A DNA stretch of 64,000 nt from Streptomyces anulatus. Lineage in GTDB: Bacteria; Actinomycetota; Actinomycetes; Streptomycetales; Streptomycetaceae. Location of the stretch: the NCBI RefSeq assembly GCF_014650675.1, contig NZ_BMVK01000011.1:124001-188000 (forward strand). Direction: 5' to 3'. This document shows, one piece after another, positions 8,223 through 16,335 of the stretch. The notes beneath the pieces are model-generated. The model ran no database searches. It saw nothing but the letters and a program-made list of their open reading frames with translations, and was not told the DNA's origin. The first letter of the stretch is position 1, and every line of letters starts with the position of its first letter. A program made the translations under genes and the position numbers.

Positions 8223-8424
8223 TGGCACACACATGGCACCACGTCGAGCCACATTGGCGCATCACACAGAAACAAGCCGCTGACCTGCAACATCGCCATC
8301 AGAACGGCGAAGATGGCACCACAGGAACGCACAAAGCAACCGAGGATGGCACCACGGCACCGCCACGTGGCACCACCTGGCACACCCGTGACACCACCTG
8401 GCACCAGGTGGCACCAGGTGGCGC
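8223..8424. promoter_or_regulatory. Helically phased TGGCAC array upstream of the RHH gene
   Basis: Exact TGGCAC hexamers begin at 8223, 8234, 8314, 8347, 8368, 8378, 8399 and 8409. One-base variants sit at 8255 and 8419 (TGGCGC) and 8389 (TGACAC). From 8368 to 8419 the spacing is 10, 11, 10, 10 and 10 bases, so the sites fall on one face of the helix. Some pairs form palindromes, such as CCACCTGG-CA-CCAGGTGG at 8394-8411. RHH proteins typically bind such phased short direct repeats cooperatively, so an operator for the adjacent RHH gene is the best reading. Confidence 0.7.
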
Positions 8425-8448
8425 CACGGAAAGGGCGAAGGAACAAAA

Positions 8449-8484
8449 GAAGCCCGGGTCAGAAGTACATCCGACCCGGGCTTC
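8449..8484 (-). terminator. Intrinsic terminator of the tRNA-Thr gene
   Basis: Perfect 12-base stem (8449-8460 with 8473-8484) around a 12-base loop, followed on the minus strand by TTTT. It begins six bases beyond the tRNA 3' end. It also isolates the RHH promoter from the tRNA transcript. Confidence 0.88.
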
Positions 8485-8490
8485 CCGCTG

Positions 8491-8564
8491 AGCCCCCTGT
8501 CGGATTCGAACCGACGACCTACGCATTACAAGTGCGTTGCTCTGGCCAGCTGAGCTAAGGAGGC
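8491..8564 (-). tRNA. tRNA-Thr (anticodon TGT)
   Basis: A 74-nt cloverleaf on the minus strand. The acceptor arm GCCTCCT pairs with AGGGGGC (one G-U), the anticodon stem ACGCA/TGCGT encloses CTTGTAA with anticodon TGT, and the T-arm contains GGTTCGAATCC. No CCA is encoded, as usual in Streptomyces. Confidence 0.95.
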
Positions 8565-8741
8565 GTGCCGGAGCAGTCTAACCAACCCCGCGCCCCGCTC
8601 GTCCGCGATTTCCGTGTGCCTCGGACTACTGACAGATCGGGAAACGCCAGGTAGCGTCGCGGCAGGTTCGCGTCTGTGGACCAGACCACTCCCTACTCGG
8701 ATCGTCCGGCACGTTCCTGCCGGTTGAGGAGAAGATTCAGC

Positions 8742-9878
8742 ATGGCCAGTGTCACGTTCGACAAGGCGTCCCGCGTCTACCCCGGCTCCACGAAGCCGGC
8801 CGTGGACCAGCTCGAGATCGACATCGCGGACGGTGAGTTCCTCGTCCTCGTCGGTCCCTCCGGTTGTGGCAAGTCGACCTCCCTGCGCATGCTCGCGGGT
8901 CTCGAGGACGTCAACGGCGGCGCGATCCGCATCGGTGACCGCGACGTCACGCACCTGCCGCCGAAGGACCGGGACATCGCCATGGTGTTCCAGAACTACG
9001 CGCTCTACCCGCACATGTCCGTCGCGGACAACATGGGCTTCGCGCTGAAGATCGCCGGTATCAACAAGACCGAGATCCGGGCGAAGGTCGAAGAGGCCGC
9101 CAAGATGCTGGACCTCACCGACTACCTGGACCGCAAGCCGAAGGCGCTCTCCGGTGGTCAGCGTCAGCGTGTGGCGATGGGCCGGGCCATCGTGCGTGAG
9201 CCGCAGGTCTTCCTCATGGACGAGCCGCTGTCGAACCTCGACGCCAAGCTCCGTGTCTCCACCCGTACGCAGATCGCCTCGCTGCAGCGCCGCCTCGGCA
9301 TCACCACCGTGTACGTCACCCACGACCAGGTCGAGGCCCTCACCATGGGCGACCGCGTCGCGGTGCTGAAGGACGGGCTGCTCCAGCAGGTCGACTCGCC
9401 GCGCAACATGTACGACCGCCCCGCGAACCTCTTCGTCGCCGGCTTCATCGGCTCCCCCGCGATGAACCTCGTCGAGGTCCCGATCACCGACGGCGGCGTG
9501 AAGTTCGGCAACAGCGTCGTCCCGGTCTCCCGCGAGGCGCTCACCGCCGCCGCGGACCGCGGTGACACCACCGTCACGGTCGGCATCCGCCCCGAGCACT
9601 TCGACATCGTCGAGCACGGCGGTGCCGCCGCGAAGTCGCTGACCAAGGACTCCTCGGACGCGCCGGCCGGTCTCGCCGTCTCCGTCAACGTCGTCGAGGA
9701 GCTCGGCGCCGACGGCTTCGTCTACGGCGGCGCGCAGGTCGGTGGCGAGCACAAGGACCTGGTCGTCCGCGTCGGCGGCCGCGCCGTCCCGGAGAAGGGC
9801 ACCGAGCTGCACGTCGTCCCGCGCCCGGACGAGCTGCACGTCTTCGCGACCTCCACCGGCGAGCGTCTCACCAACTGA
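8742..9878 (+). CDS. msiK: MsiK-type ABC ATPase for multiple sugar importers
   Basis: 378 aa. Walker A GPSGCGKST (38-46), LSGGQRQRVAMGRAIVREP signature region, Walker B VFLMDEPLSNLD, H-loop TVYVTHDQ, and C-terminal TOBE/regulatory domain of the MalK/UgpC class. Sequence, length and stand-alone position (no permease or binding-protein genes nearby) match MsiK, the shared ATPase that energises many carbohydrate ABC importers such as those for cellobiose and maltose in Streptomyces. ATG 8742 follows GAGGAGAAG by about 8 bases; an upstream in-frame start at 8676 lacks conserved sequence. A hairpin follows the stop. Confidence 0.95.
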   Translation: MASVTFDKASRVYPGSTKPAVDQLEIDIADGEFLVLVGPSGCGKSTSLRMLAGLEDVNGGAIRIGDRDVTHLPPKDRDIAMVFQNYALYPHMSVADNMGFALKIAGINKTEIRAKVEEAAKMLDLTDYLDRKPKALSGGQRQRVAMGRAIVREPQVFLMDEPLSNLDAKLRVSTRTQIASLQRRLGITTVYVTHDQVEALTMGDRVAVLKDGLLQQVDSPRNMYDRPANLFVAGFIGSPAMNLVEVPITDGGVKFGNSVVPVSREALTAAADRGDTTVTVGIRPEHFDIVEHGGAAAKSLTKDSSDAPAGLAVSVNVVEELGADGFVYGGAQVGGEHKDLVVRVGGRAVPEKGTELHVVPRPDELHVFATSTGERLTN

Positions 9879-9899
9879 CGCCCCACCCGACGTACGCCC

Positions 9900-9934
9900 G
9901 GCCCCGCACTCCCCGCAAGGGGGTGCGGGGCCGT
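9900..9934 (+). terminator. Terminator after msiK
   Basis: GC-rich stem of about 13 pairs with one bulge and a GCAA loop, followed by GTTTG. It lies 22 bases after the msiK stop. Confidence 0.8.
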
Positions 9935-10105
9935 TTGCGTGGTCCCGGCGGGTTCGGGTTTCGGTGCCGGGCGGCAGCAAATACCCCGGCACACAGGGCA
10001 TTTCACCCTGGTTCGTCAACCTCGTATTCGAAAGGGCGCGTCGAACCATCCCCCGCAGGAGTGACGAATTGTCGCCAAGTCATCACTGGCCGCTACGCTC
10101 GCTGC

Positions 10106-10519
10106 GTGACCCACACCGCGCGCCGCATCGGCCGATCCCTCGCTCTCGTCCTGCCCGTCGTCATGGTTCTGTCCGGGACCCTCGCGGTCACCAGCGTTCA
10201 GTGGGCGGAGTCGGACAGCGACTCCCAGCTGCTGGCCGCCTCCTCGGAGACCGTGTCCAAGCCCGCGAAGCCGCACGCCCCGCAGGACGTCCTGCGCGAG
10301 AAGCTGCTCGTGGAGCTGCAGGAGAAGGACCCGGGCACCGCGCTCACGGGCCTCCAGCGCGCCGTCGAGCAGCGCCCCTCGCTCGCCCGCCACTGCATGT
10401 CGATCGCGCGGGCCCTGGGCAAGGCGGCCGTCGAGCAGTACGGCCCGACCCGGGCGCACCGCTTCTCCCGGCCCGTCTGCGACACCTCGTTCGCCTCCGG
10501 CGTCGCGCAGTTCAGCTAG
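10106..10519 (+). CDS. Small membrane-anchored or secreted protein of unknown function
   Basis: 137 aa. It starts VTHTARRIGRSLALVLPVVM with an N-terminal hydrophobic segment (about residues 10-30) that could be a signal peptide or anchor, followed by a soluble helical domain with two cysteines (in RHCMSIAR and RPVCDTSF). I do not recognise a named family. The GTG has no Shine-Dalgarno sequence, but TACGCT sits at 10094-10099 only six bases upstream, with TTGTCG at 10069-10074, suggesting a leaderless mRNA. It lies alone between msiK and a nucleotidyltransferase gene. Confidence 0.75.
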   Translation: MTHTARRIGRSLALVLPVVMVLSGTLAVTSVQWAESDSDSQLLAASSETVSKPAKPHAPQDVLREKLLVELQEKDPGTALTGLQRAVEQRPSLARHCMSIARALGKAAVEQYGPTRAHRFSRPVCDTSFASGVAQFS

Positions 10520-10591
10520 GGCTCCGCACCCCGGGAGGCGGTCGCGCGGAGCGTCGCCTTCCGACGGCGGGCAGCGCATATCGTGCCTGCC

Positions 10592-11308
10592 ATGCATACG
10601 TATCCGACGCAGGCCGTGATCCTTGCCGGTGGCCAGGGGTCGCGGCTGCGGCCGTACACCGACGACCGCCCCAAGCCGATGGTCGAGATCCCCGGGACCG
10701 GGACTCCGATCATCGGCCATCAGCTGTCCTGGCTGGCCGCCGAGGGAGTCACCGACGCCGTGGTCTCCTGCGGGCACCTCGCCGAGGTGCTCCAGGAGTG
10801 GCTGGACGCCGCCGTGCTGCCGCTCCGGGTCACCACCGTCGTGGAGACCGAGCCGCTGGGCCGAGGCGGCGGTCTGAAGTACGCGGCCGGCCGGCTGCCC
10901 GATCCGGACCAGCCCTGGTACGCCACCAACGGCGACATCTGGACCCGCTTCTCCCTGCGCGAGATGGCCGCCTTCCACGCGGAGCGCGACGCCACGGCCA
11001 CCCTGGCCCTCGCCCGGCCCCGGATCCCGTGGGGCGCCGTGGAGACGGACGCGTTCGGGCACATCACCGACTTCATCGAGTCGCCGCCCTCGCCGTATCT
11101 GATCAACGCCGGGGTGTACGTGTTCTCGCCCGCGTTCACGAAGCTTCTGCCGGACCTCGGCGACCATGAGCGGACCACGTTCCCCCGGCTCGCCCGCGAG
11201 CGTCGGCTGGCCGGGTATCCGCTGCCGAACGGCGCGTACTGGCGGGCCATCGACACCGCGAAGGACCTGACCGAGGCGGCCCGCGAGCTCGGCTCCCACG
11301 AAGGCTGA
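10592..11308 (+). CDS. Nucleotidyltransferase family protein (NDP-sugar pyrophosphorylase-like)
   Basis: 238 aa. The N-terminal signature AVILAGGQGSRLRPYTDDRP with PKPMVEI is that of nucleotidyl transferases that couple NTP to sugar-1-phosphates. NGDIWTRF supplies the metal-binding aspartate. It lacks the C-terminal hexapeptide repeat domain of GlmU-like enzymes and matches the short form (about 240 aa). It probably activates a hexose phosphate for glycosylation; the sugar is unknown. A GTG at 10583 is an alternative start. It converges on the DoxX gene across a strong terminator. Confidence 0.88.
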   Translation: MHTYPTQAVILAGGQGSRLRPYTDDRPKPMVEIPGTGTPIIGHQLSWLAAEGVTDAVVSCGHLAEVLQEWLDAAVLPLRVTTVVETEPLGRGGGLKYAAGRLPDPDQPWYATNGDIWTRFSLREMAAFHAERDATATLALARPRIPWGAVETDAFGHITDFIESPPSPYLINAGVYVFSPAFTKLLPDLGDHERTTFPRLARERRLAGYPLPNGAYWRAIDTAKDLTEAARELGSHEG

Positions 11309-11328
11309 CAACCGTCGCCTCACATCAA

Positions 11329-11374
11329 GGGGCGGCCCCCACCCGGTTCTTCCGTCCGGGTGGGGGCCGCCCCT
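11329..11374. terminator. Bidirectional terminator between nucleotidyltransferase and DoxX genes
   Basis: A long GC-rich inverted repeat: arms about 11329-11346 and 11356-11374 around a 9-base T-rich loop. It lies between two convergent stop codons. Confidence 0.88.
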
Positions 11375-11392
11375 CACTGCTGTCGTACGGGG

Positions 11393-13027
11393 TCAGCCGA
11401 GGAGACCGCCGATCGGGTTCCGGCCGCCGCCCGTGGTCGATCCCTCGCCGCCGGAGGAGGTCGAGCCGCCGGTGGGCGCCGGTTCGCCGCCACCGCCGGA
11501 AGAGGCGTCGCCGGTGGATCCGGAGGAGGTGGGTCCGGCGCTGGTGGCCGCCGGGGGCTGCTGCGGGGTGGTCTGCTGCGGAGGCGCCTGGTTGGTGCCC
11601 TGGGTCTGGCTGGGAGCGGTGTCCGAACCGGTGCTCTGGCCGCCGGAGTCGCGGGTCGCGCCCGGGGTGGCCTGGCCGCCGGCGGGAGCGGTCGCCGCGC
11701 CGGAGCTGCTGGGCTCCGGCTGTCGCCGCTGGTCCGGCGTACGGGAGGCCTGGCGCTCGCCGGTGGACTCCTGGGGCAGCGGCATGCCGGGAAGGCGGTT
11801 GGTGGGGTTGTCGTTGCGGCCGGGGACCGTGACGACCTCGCTGGAGCGGACCGCGCCGCCGAGGATGGAGCCGATGAGCAGGGTGAGACCGACGACGACC
11901 GTCCCGACGACGGTGCCCCGGCGCAGGACCCGGCGGCGCAGGTCCCAGATCTCCGAGCGCGGGCCGAGCTTGCGCCAGGCCTCCCCGGCCAGCCGGCCGT
12001 CCACGGAGTAGACCGGCGCGCCCGCGATGATCAGCGGGCTCCAGGCAGCCAGCAGGATGATGTCGGGGGCGTCGTACACCGCGACCGTGCGCCAGCTCAC
12101 CGTCACCAGCAGCGCGGCGGAGAGCAGCGCGCCGAACGCGGCGGCGACCCGCTGCCAGAGGCCGAGGACGGTGAGCACGCCGACGACGACCTGGAGGAAG
12201 GCGACGGTCAGTCCGGCGCCGACCGGGTGGGAGAGCGCGAAGTCGCGCAGCGGCTCGGCCATCGCCCACGGGTGCAGGGAGGTCAGCCACTTCACCATCG
12301 AGCCGCGCTCGCCGCCGTCGAAGTAGACGGGGTCGCAGAGCTTGCCCATGCCGGCGTAGATGGAGATGAAACCGAGGAGCACCCGCATGGGGAGCAGGAC
12401 GACGCCCAGGTTCATCCGGTGGCCGGGGTAATAGGCGTGCCGGACGGGGTCGTTGCCGCTCCGCCGGGCGCGGGACTCGGCGGCCTCCGCGGCCTCGTCG
12501 TAGTCGTCGTCGGGGGCGCCGGGCCCGCCGAGGCCGTCGGGCCCGTCGACCGGATCGTCGTACGCGCCGACGGCCTGCCGCATGGGCGGCAGCAGCGGAC
12601 CGGTGCGTCCCGGCTGGTGGGGGGCGGTCAGTACGGGGTTGGGCTGCGTCTCCTCCAGGAGCGGGATGACCTGCGTCGCGCCCGCTCCGTGCCCGTCCCC
12701 GGACGCCCCGCCGAGTCCGGCGTCGAGGTGTCCGGCGGTGGAGTTGCGCACGGCCTGGAGGAGGCCCGTCGCGCCGGGGTCGCCGGGAGCGGACTTCCCG
12801 CTCCAGACGACCGGTGCCCGCCTGCGGCCTCCGCCGGCACCGCTCATGGCGGGGATGCGGGCCGTTTCCGCGGGGGCACCGCGCAGCCGTGCGCGCTGGC
12901 CCGGGGCGAGCTGCACCCGGAAGCTGGCGTGGTTGACGATGACCTGCGCGGGGTCGCTGTCCACCTTGGTCATGCTCAGGGAGGCGGGTTGCTCGTCGAA
13001 CCGAGGCGTTCTGGTGTCCACACTCAT
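11393..13027 (-). CDS. DoxX family membrane protein with long disordered tails
   Basis: 544 aa. An N-terminal region of about 195 residues is charged and Pro/Gly-rich (cytoplasmic). Then come four membrane helices from LGVVLLPMRVLLGFISIYAG with the DoxX-type YFDGG and helix pattern, a further helix near VVGTVVVGLTLLIGSILGG, and a Ser/Thr/Gly/Gln-rich tail of about 140 residues. DoxX-type proteins are integral membrane proteins linked to thiosulfate:quinone oxidoreductase subunits or thiol stress, but for this long actinobacterial form no reaction is established. It is the last gene downstream of rlmB, with its own 190-base upstream region. Confidence 0.85.
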   Translation of the reverse strand: MSVDTRTPRFDEQPASLSMTKVDSDPAQVIVNHASFRVQLAPGQRARLRGAPAETARIPAMSGAGGGRRRAPVVWSGKSAPGDPGATGLLQAVRNSTAGHLDAGLGGASGDGHGAGATQVIPLLEETQPNPVLTAPHQPGRTGPLLPPMRQAVGAYDDPVDGPDGLGGPGAPDDDYDEAAEAAESRARRSGNDPVRHAYYPGHRMNLGVVLLPMRVLLGFISIYAGMGKLCDPVYFDGGERGSMVKWLTSLHPWAMAEPLRDFALSHPVGAGLTVAFLQVVVGVLTVLGLWQRVAAAFGALLSAALLVTVSWRTVAVYDAPDIILLAAWSPLIIAGAPVYSVDGRLAGEAWRKLGPRSEIWDLRRRVLRRGTVVGTVVVGLTLLIGSILGGAVRSSEVVTVPGRNDNPTNRLPGMPLPQESTGERQASRTPDQRRQPEPSSSGAATAPAGGQATPGATRDSGGQSTGSDTAPSQTQGTNQAPPQQTTPQQPPAATSAGPTSSGSTGDASSGGGGEPAPTGGSTSSGGEGSTTGGGRNPIGGLLG

Positions 13028-13218
13028 CTAACCGAGTGACGTGTGGTTAGGACACTGCCTTGACCGCACCTGGTGTGTCCGAGACCCGTCAAGATCAGGC
13101 CAAACTCGGGCAACCTGGAAGCATGTTCGGCGTTCGCGCGTCAACTCGCCCGGCAGGCGAGCCTGTTGCGGTGCGCGTCGCCGCGCGAACGCCGCGGCCC
13201 CGGAGGGCCGGCGGACGG

Positions 13219-14175
13219 CTATCCGCGGCGGCGCGCCACCTCGTACAGCACGATGCCCGCCGCGACACCGGCGTTGAGCGACTCCGCGCCGCCCGGCATC
13301 GAGATCCGCACCCGGTAGTCGCAGGTCTCGCCGACGAGACGGCCCAGGCCCTTGCCCTCGCTGCCGATGACGATGACGACCGGGCCCGCCAGCTGCTCCA
13401 GGTCCTCCACCGTGTGCTCGCCGTCGGCGGCCAGGCCGACGACCGTGAGGCCCGCCTTCTGGTAGCCCTCCAGCGCGCGGGTGAGGTTGGTGACCCGGGA
13501 GACCGGCGTGCGGGCCGCCGTGCCGGCCGAGGACTTCCACGCACCGGCGGTCATGCCGGCCGCGCGGCGCTCGGGGACGACCACGCCGTGGCCGCCGAAC
13601 GCGGAGACCGAGCGGACGATGGCGCCGAGGTTGCGCGGGTCGGTCACCCCGTCGAGGGCGACGATCAGCGGGTCCTCGTTGTTGTCGTACGCGGCGGCGG
13701 TGAGGTCCTCCGGGTGCGCGTACTCGTACGGCGGGACCTGGAGGACGAGGCCCTGGTGGTTCAGGCCGTTCGTCATCCGGTCCAGCTCGGGGCGCGGGGC
13801 CTCCATCAGGTTGATGTTGCCGCGCTCGCCCGCGAGCTTGAGGGCGTCGCGGACGCGCTCGTCGTTGTCGATGTACTGCTGGACGTACAGGGTGACGGCG
13901 GGCACGCCGTCCCGCAGGGCCTCGTAGACCGGGTTGCGGCCGACGACCATCTCCGAGGTGCCCTTCACACCGCCGCGCCGGGGCGCGGGGCGGCGGGCCG
14001 CGGCCTGCTTGGCCTGGGCGCCGGCGATCCGGTTCTTCTTGTGTCCCTTACGGGCGGAGGCGGGCGGCGTCGGTCCCTTGCCCTCGAGACCACGGCGTCG
14101 CTGGCCACCGCTGCCGACCTGCATGCCCTTCTTGTTGGACGTGCGGCGGTTCCTGCGCTGGCTGTTCCCGGCCAT
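13219..14175 (-). CDS. rlmB: 23S rRNA (guanosine(2251)-2'-O)-methyltransferase RlmB
   Basis: 318 aa. The first 75 residues are a basic, disordered extension (MAGNSQRRNRRTSNKKGMQ), common in actinobacteria. A substrate-binding L30-like domain (GRNPVYEALRDGVPAVTLYV) follows. Then the SpoU knotted methyltransferase domain shows motif 1 DPRNLGAIVRSV, motif 2 VIGSEGKGLGRL and motif 3 ISMPGGAESLNAGVAAGI. It methylates the ribose of a conserved guanosine in the 23S rRNA P-loop using SAM. It lies 98 bases downstream of cysS, a common pairing in this group. Confidence 0.95.
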   Translation of the reverse strand: MAGNSQRRNRRTSNKKGMQVGSGGQRRRGLEGKGPTPPASARKGHKKNRIAGAQAKQAAARRPAPRRGGVKGTSEMVVGRNPVYEALRDGVPAVTLYVQQYIDNDERVRDALKLAGERGNINLMEAPRPELDRMTNGLNHQGLVLQVPPYEYAHPEDLTAAAYDNNEDPLIVALDGVTDPRNLGAIVRSVSAFGGHGVVVPERRAAGMTAGAWKSSAGTAARTPVSRVTNLTRALEGYQKAGLTVVGLAADGEHTVEDLEQLAGPVVIVIGSEGKGLGRLVGETCDYRVRISMPGGAESLNAGVAAGIVLYEVARRRG

Positions 14176-14273
14176 GATCTACCTGTTTCGTTGCTTTCAG
14201 ACGTACGTATGTATAGGGAAAGTGTGCCGCCCGGATCGCCGGGCGGCACATCTGCACTGCTCGACGGGGGCGC

Positions 14274-15674
14274 TCAGCGCGGTCCCAGCGTCCACCGGGG
14301 GCCGGTGGGGCTGTCCTCGATGACGAGTCCGGACTGGTTGAGCTGGTCGCGGATGGCGTCGGCCGCGGCCCAGTCCTTGCGGGCGCGGGCCGACTGCCGC
14401 TGGTCCAGGACGAGACGCACGAGGGTGTCGACGACGCCGTGCAGATCCTCGCCCCGGTCGCTCTCGCCCGCCCAGTGCGGGTTGAGCGGGTCCAGGCCGA
14501 GGACGCCGAGCATGGCCCGGACCTCGGCGAGGCGGGCGGCCGCGGCTTCCTTGTCGTCGGCGGCCAGTGCGCTGTTGCCCTGGCGGACGGTGGTGTGGAT
14601 GATCGCCAGCGCCTGCGGCACGCCCAGGTCCTCGTCCATCGCCTCGGCGAAGGCGGGCGGCACCTCGGCGGCGGGGGCGACGACCTCCCCGGTCTTCTCG
14701 GTGACGCGCTGGACGAAGCCCTCGATCCGCGCGAACGCGGACTCGGCCTCGCGCAGGGCCTCCTCGCTGTACTCGATCATCGACCGGTAGTGCGGGGTGC
14801 CGAGGTAGTAGCGCAGGACGATCGGACGCCACTGCTTGACCATCTCGCTGACGAGGACGGAGTTGCCCAGCGACTTCGACATCTTCTCGCCGGACAGGGT
14901 GACCCAGCCGTTGTGCACCCAGTACTTCGCGAACTCGTCGCCGTAGGCCTTGGCCTGGGCGATCTCGTTCTCGTGGTGCGGGAAGATCAGGTCGATGCCG
15001 CCGCCGTGGATGTCGAAGGCGGAGCCCAGGTACTTGTGGGCCATCGCGGAGCACTCCAGGTGCCAGCCGGGACGGCCGCGCCCCCAGGGCGTCTCCCAGC
15101 TGGGCTCGCCCGGCTTGGTGGCCTTCCACATGGCGAAGTCACGCTGGTCGCGCTTGCCGGTCTCGCCCTCGCCGGAGGGCTGGCGCAGATCGTCCAGCTC
15201 CTGGTTGGAGAGCTCCAGATAGCTGGGCAGCGAGCGCACGTCGAAGTAGACGTTGCCGTCGGCCTCGTAGGCGTGACCGCTCTCGATCAGGCCGCGCATC
15301 ATCTCGATCATCTCGGGAACGTGGCCGGTGGCGCGGGGCTCGTAGGTGGGCGGCAGGCAGCCGAGCACGTCGTAGCCGTCGTTGAACGCGCGCTCGTTCT
15401 CGTAGCCGATCGACCACCACGGGCGGCCCTGCTCGGCGGACTTCGCGATGATCTTGTCGTCGATGTCGGTGACGTTCCGGATGAACGTGACGTCGTAGCC
15501 GCGGTAGGTGAACCAGCGGCGCATGATGTCGAAGTTCAGGCCCGAGCGGATGTGGCCGATGTGCGGTGCTGCCTGGACAGTGGCGCCACAGAGGTAGATC
15601 GAGACGCAGCCCGCTGTGAGCGGGACGAAGTCACGGATCTGCCGGGCGTTGGTGTCGTGCAGGCGAATAGTCAC
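14274..15674 (-). CDS. cysS: Cysteinyl-tRNA synthetase
   Basis: 466 aa. Class-I signature PHIGHIRSG (HIGH-type), zinc-ligand cysteine in LCGATVQ, the WHLECS active-site motif, GEKMSKSLGN as KMSKS loop, and a C-terminal DALR-like anticodon-binding domain. It charges tRNA-Cys. Its paralogue MshC (mycothiol synthesis) lacks the C-terminal domain and differs around the active site, so cysS is the better call. The start at 15674 gives the usual MTIRLHDT opening. Confidence 0.96.
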   Translation of the reverse strand: MTIRLHDTNARQIRDFVPLTAGCVSIYLCGATVQAAPHIGHIRSGLNFDIMRRWFTYRGYDVTFIRNVTDIDDKIIAKSAEQGRPWWSIGYENERAFNDGYDVLGCLPPTYEPRATGHVPEMIEMMRGLIESGHAYEADGNVYFDVRSLPSYLELSNQELDDLRQPSGEGETGKRDQRDFAMWKATKPGEPSWETPWGRGRPGWHLECSAMAHKYLGSAFDIHGGGIDLIFPHHENEIAQAKAYGDEFAKYWVHNGWVTLSGEKMSKSLGNSVLVSEMVKQWRPIVLRYYLGTPHYRSMIEYSEEALREAESAFARIEGFVQRVTEKTGEVVAPAAEVPPAFAEAMDEDLGVPQALAIIHTTVRQGNSALAADDKEAAAARLAEVRAMLGVLGLDPLNPHWAGESDRGEDLHGVVDTLVRLVLDQRQSARARKDWAAADAIRDQLNQSGLVIEDSPTGPRWTLGPR

Positions 15675-15805
15675 GCCTCAAGGGTAGTAGGCCCGCACCA
15701 GTGCCCCGCGACCCTTGGGGATCGCGGGGACAACTTTCTGGTACCGGGACGCCCCGAAACGGCCCGGGAAGGGCCCGGAGAGCGTTCTCACGCCCTCGGC
15801 GGGCC

Positions 15806-16210
15806 CTACAGGCCGCCGACGACCTTGCGCGGGGAGACGCGGACGACGACGCGGGGGTCGTCCGCGGCGGAGTTCGGGTTGAACTCGGCGTACGGCTTGC
15901 CGGTGTACTTCACCGAGAGCTCGTCGATCAGCTCCTGCCCGCCGTCCGTCGTCAGCGTCGCCTCGCCGCGGATCTCGGCGTAGGTGTACGGGGAGTCGAA
16001 GGGCTGGACGAGCACGGTGACGCGCGGGTCGCGGCGGAGGTTCTTCTCCTTGCGGCGGCCGACGGTGGTGGAGATCAGTACGTCGTCGCCGTCGCGCTTG
16101 ACCCAGACCGGGGAGACCTGGGGGCTGCCGTCGGGCTGGATGGTGGCGATGTTGACGAACACGGGGCTGTCGAGCAGGTTCTTGAGCTCGGCGGAGAGTG
16201 CGGCGGTCAT
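15806..16210 (-). CDS. PPOX-class F420/FMN-dependent oxidoreductase
   Basis: 134 aa, a small split-beta-barrel flavoprotein. Visible motifs are PVFVNIATIQPDGSPQVSPV near the N terminus and VGRRKEKNLRRDPRVTVLV, which match the family of F420- or FMN-binding PPOX proteins (TIGR03618-like). It probably reduces a small unknown substrate using a deazaflavin or flavin. ATG 16210 follows an AGGAGGAC Shine-Dalgarno sequence. It is transcribed toward cysS, 131 bases upstream of it. Confidence 0.88.
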   Translation of the reverse strand: MTAALSAELKNLLDSPVFVNIATIQPDGSPQVSPVWVKRDGDDVLISTTVGRRKEKNLRRDPRVTVLVQPFDSPYTYAEIRGEATLTTDGGQELIDELSVKYTGKPYAEFNPNSAADDPRVVVRVSPRKVVGGL

Positions 16211-16250
16211 GCGTACGTCCTCCTGAGTGCTGCGCGTCGGTTGGCGTCCC

Positions 16251-16301
16251 GCGGACCGGCCCGCGTCCGGGACCGCCCCTCGGGGTGGTCCCGCGGTCCG
16301 C
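16251..16301 (-). terminator. Terminator-like nested hairpin after the MFS gene
   Basis: Outer arms 16251-16257/16295-16301 and an inner stem 16269-16279/16282-16292. It lies downstream of the MFS stop codon (minus strand) and upstream of the PPOX gene. Confidence 0.6.
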
Positions 16302-16335
16302 GTCCCGCGGGTGGTCCTGTGGTCCAGTGCTGCTC

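Noticed and set aside
8223..8424. TGGCAC array as a CRISPR
   Set aside because: Units are only six bases and about 10 bp apart, with no spacers or cas genes.
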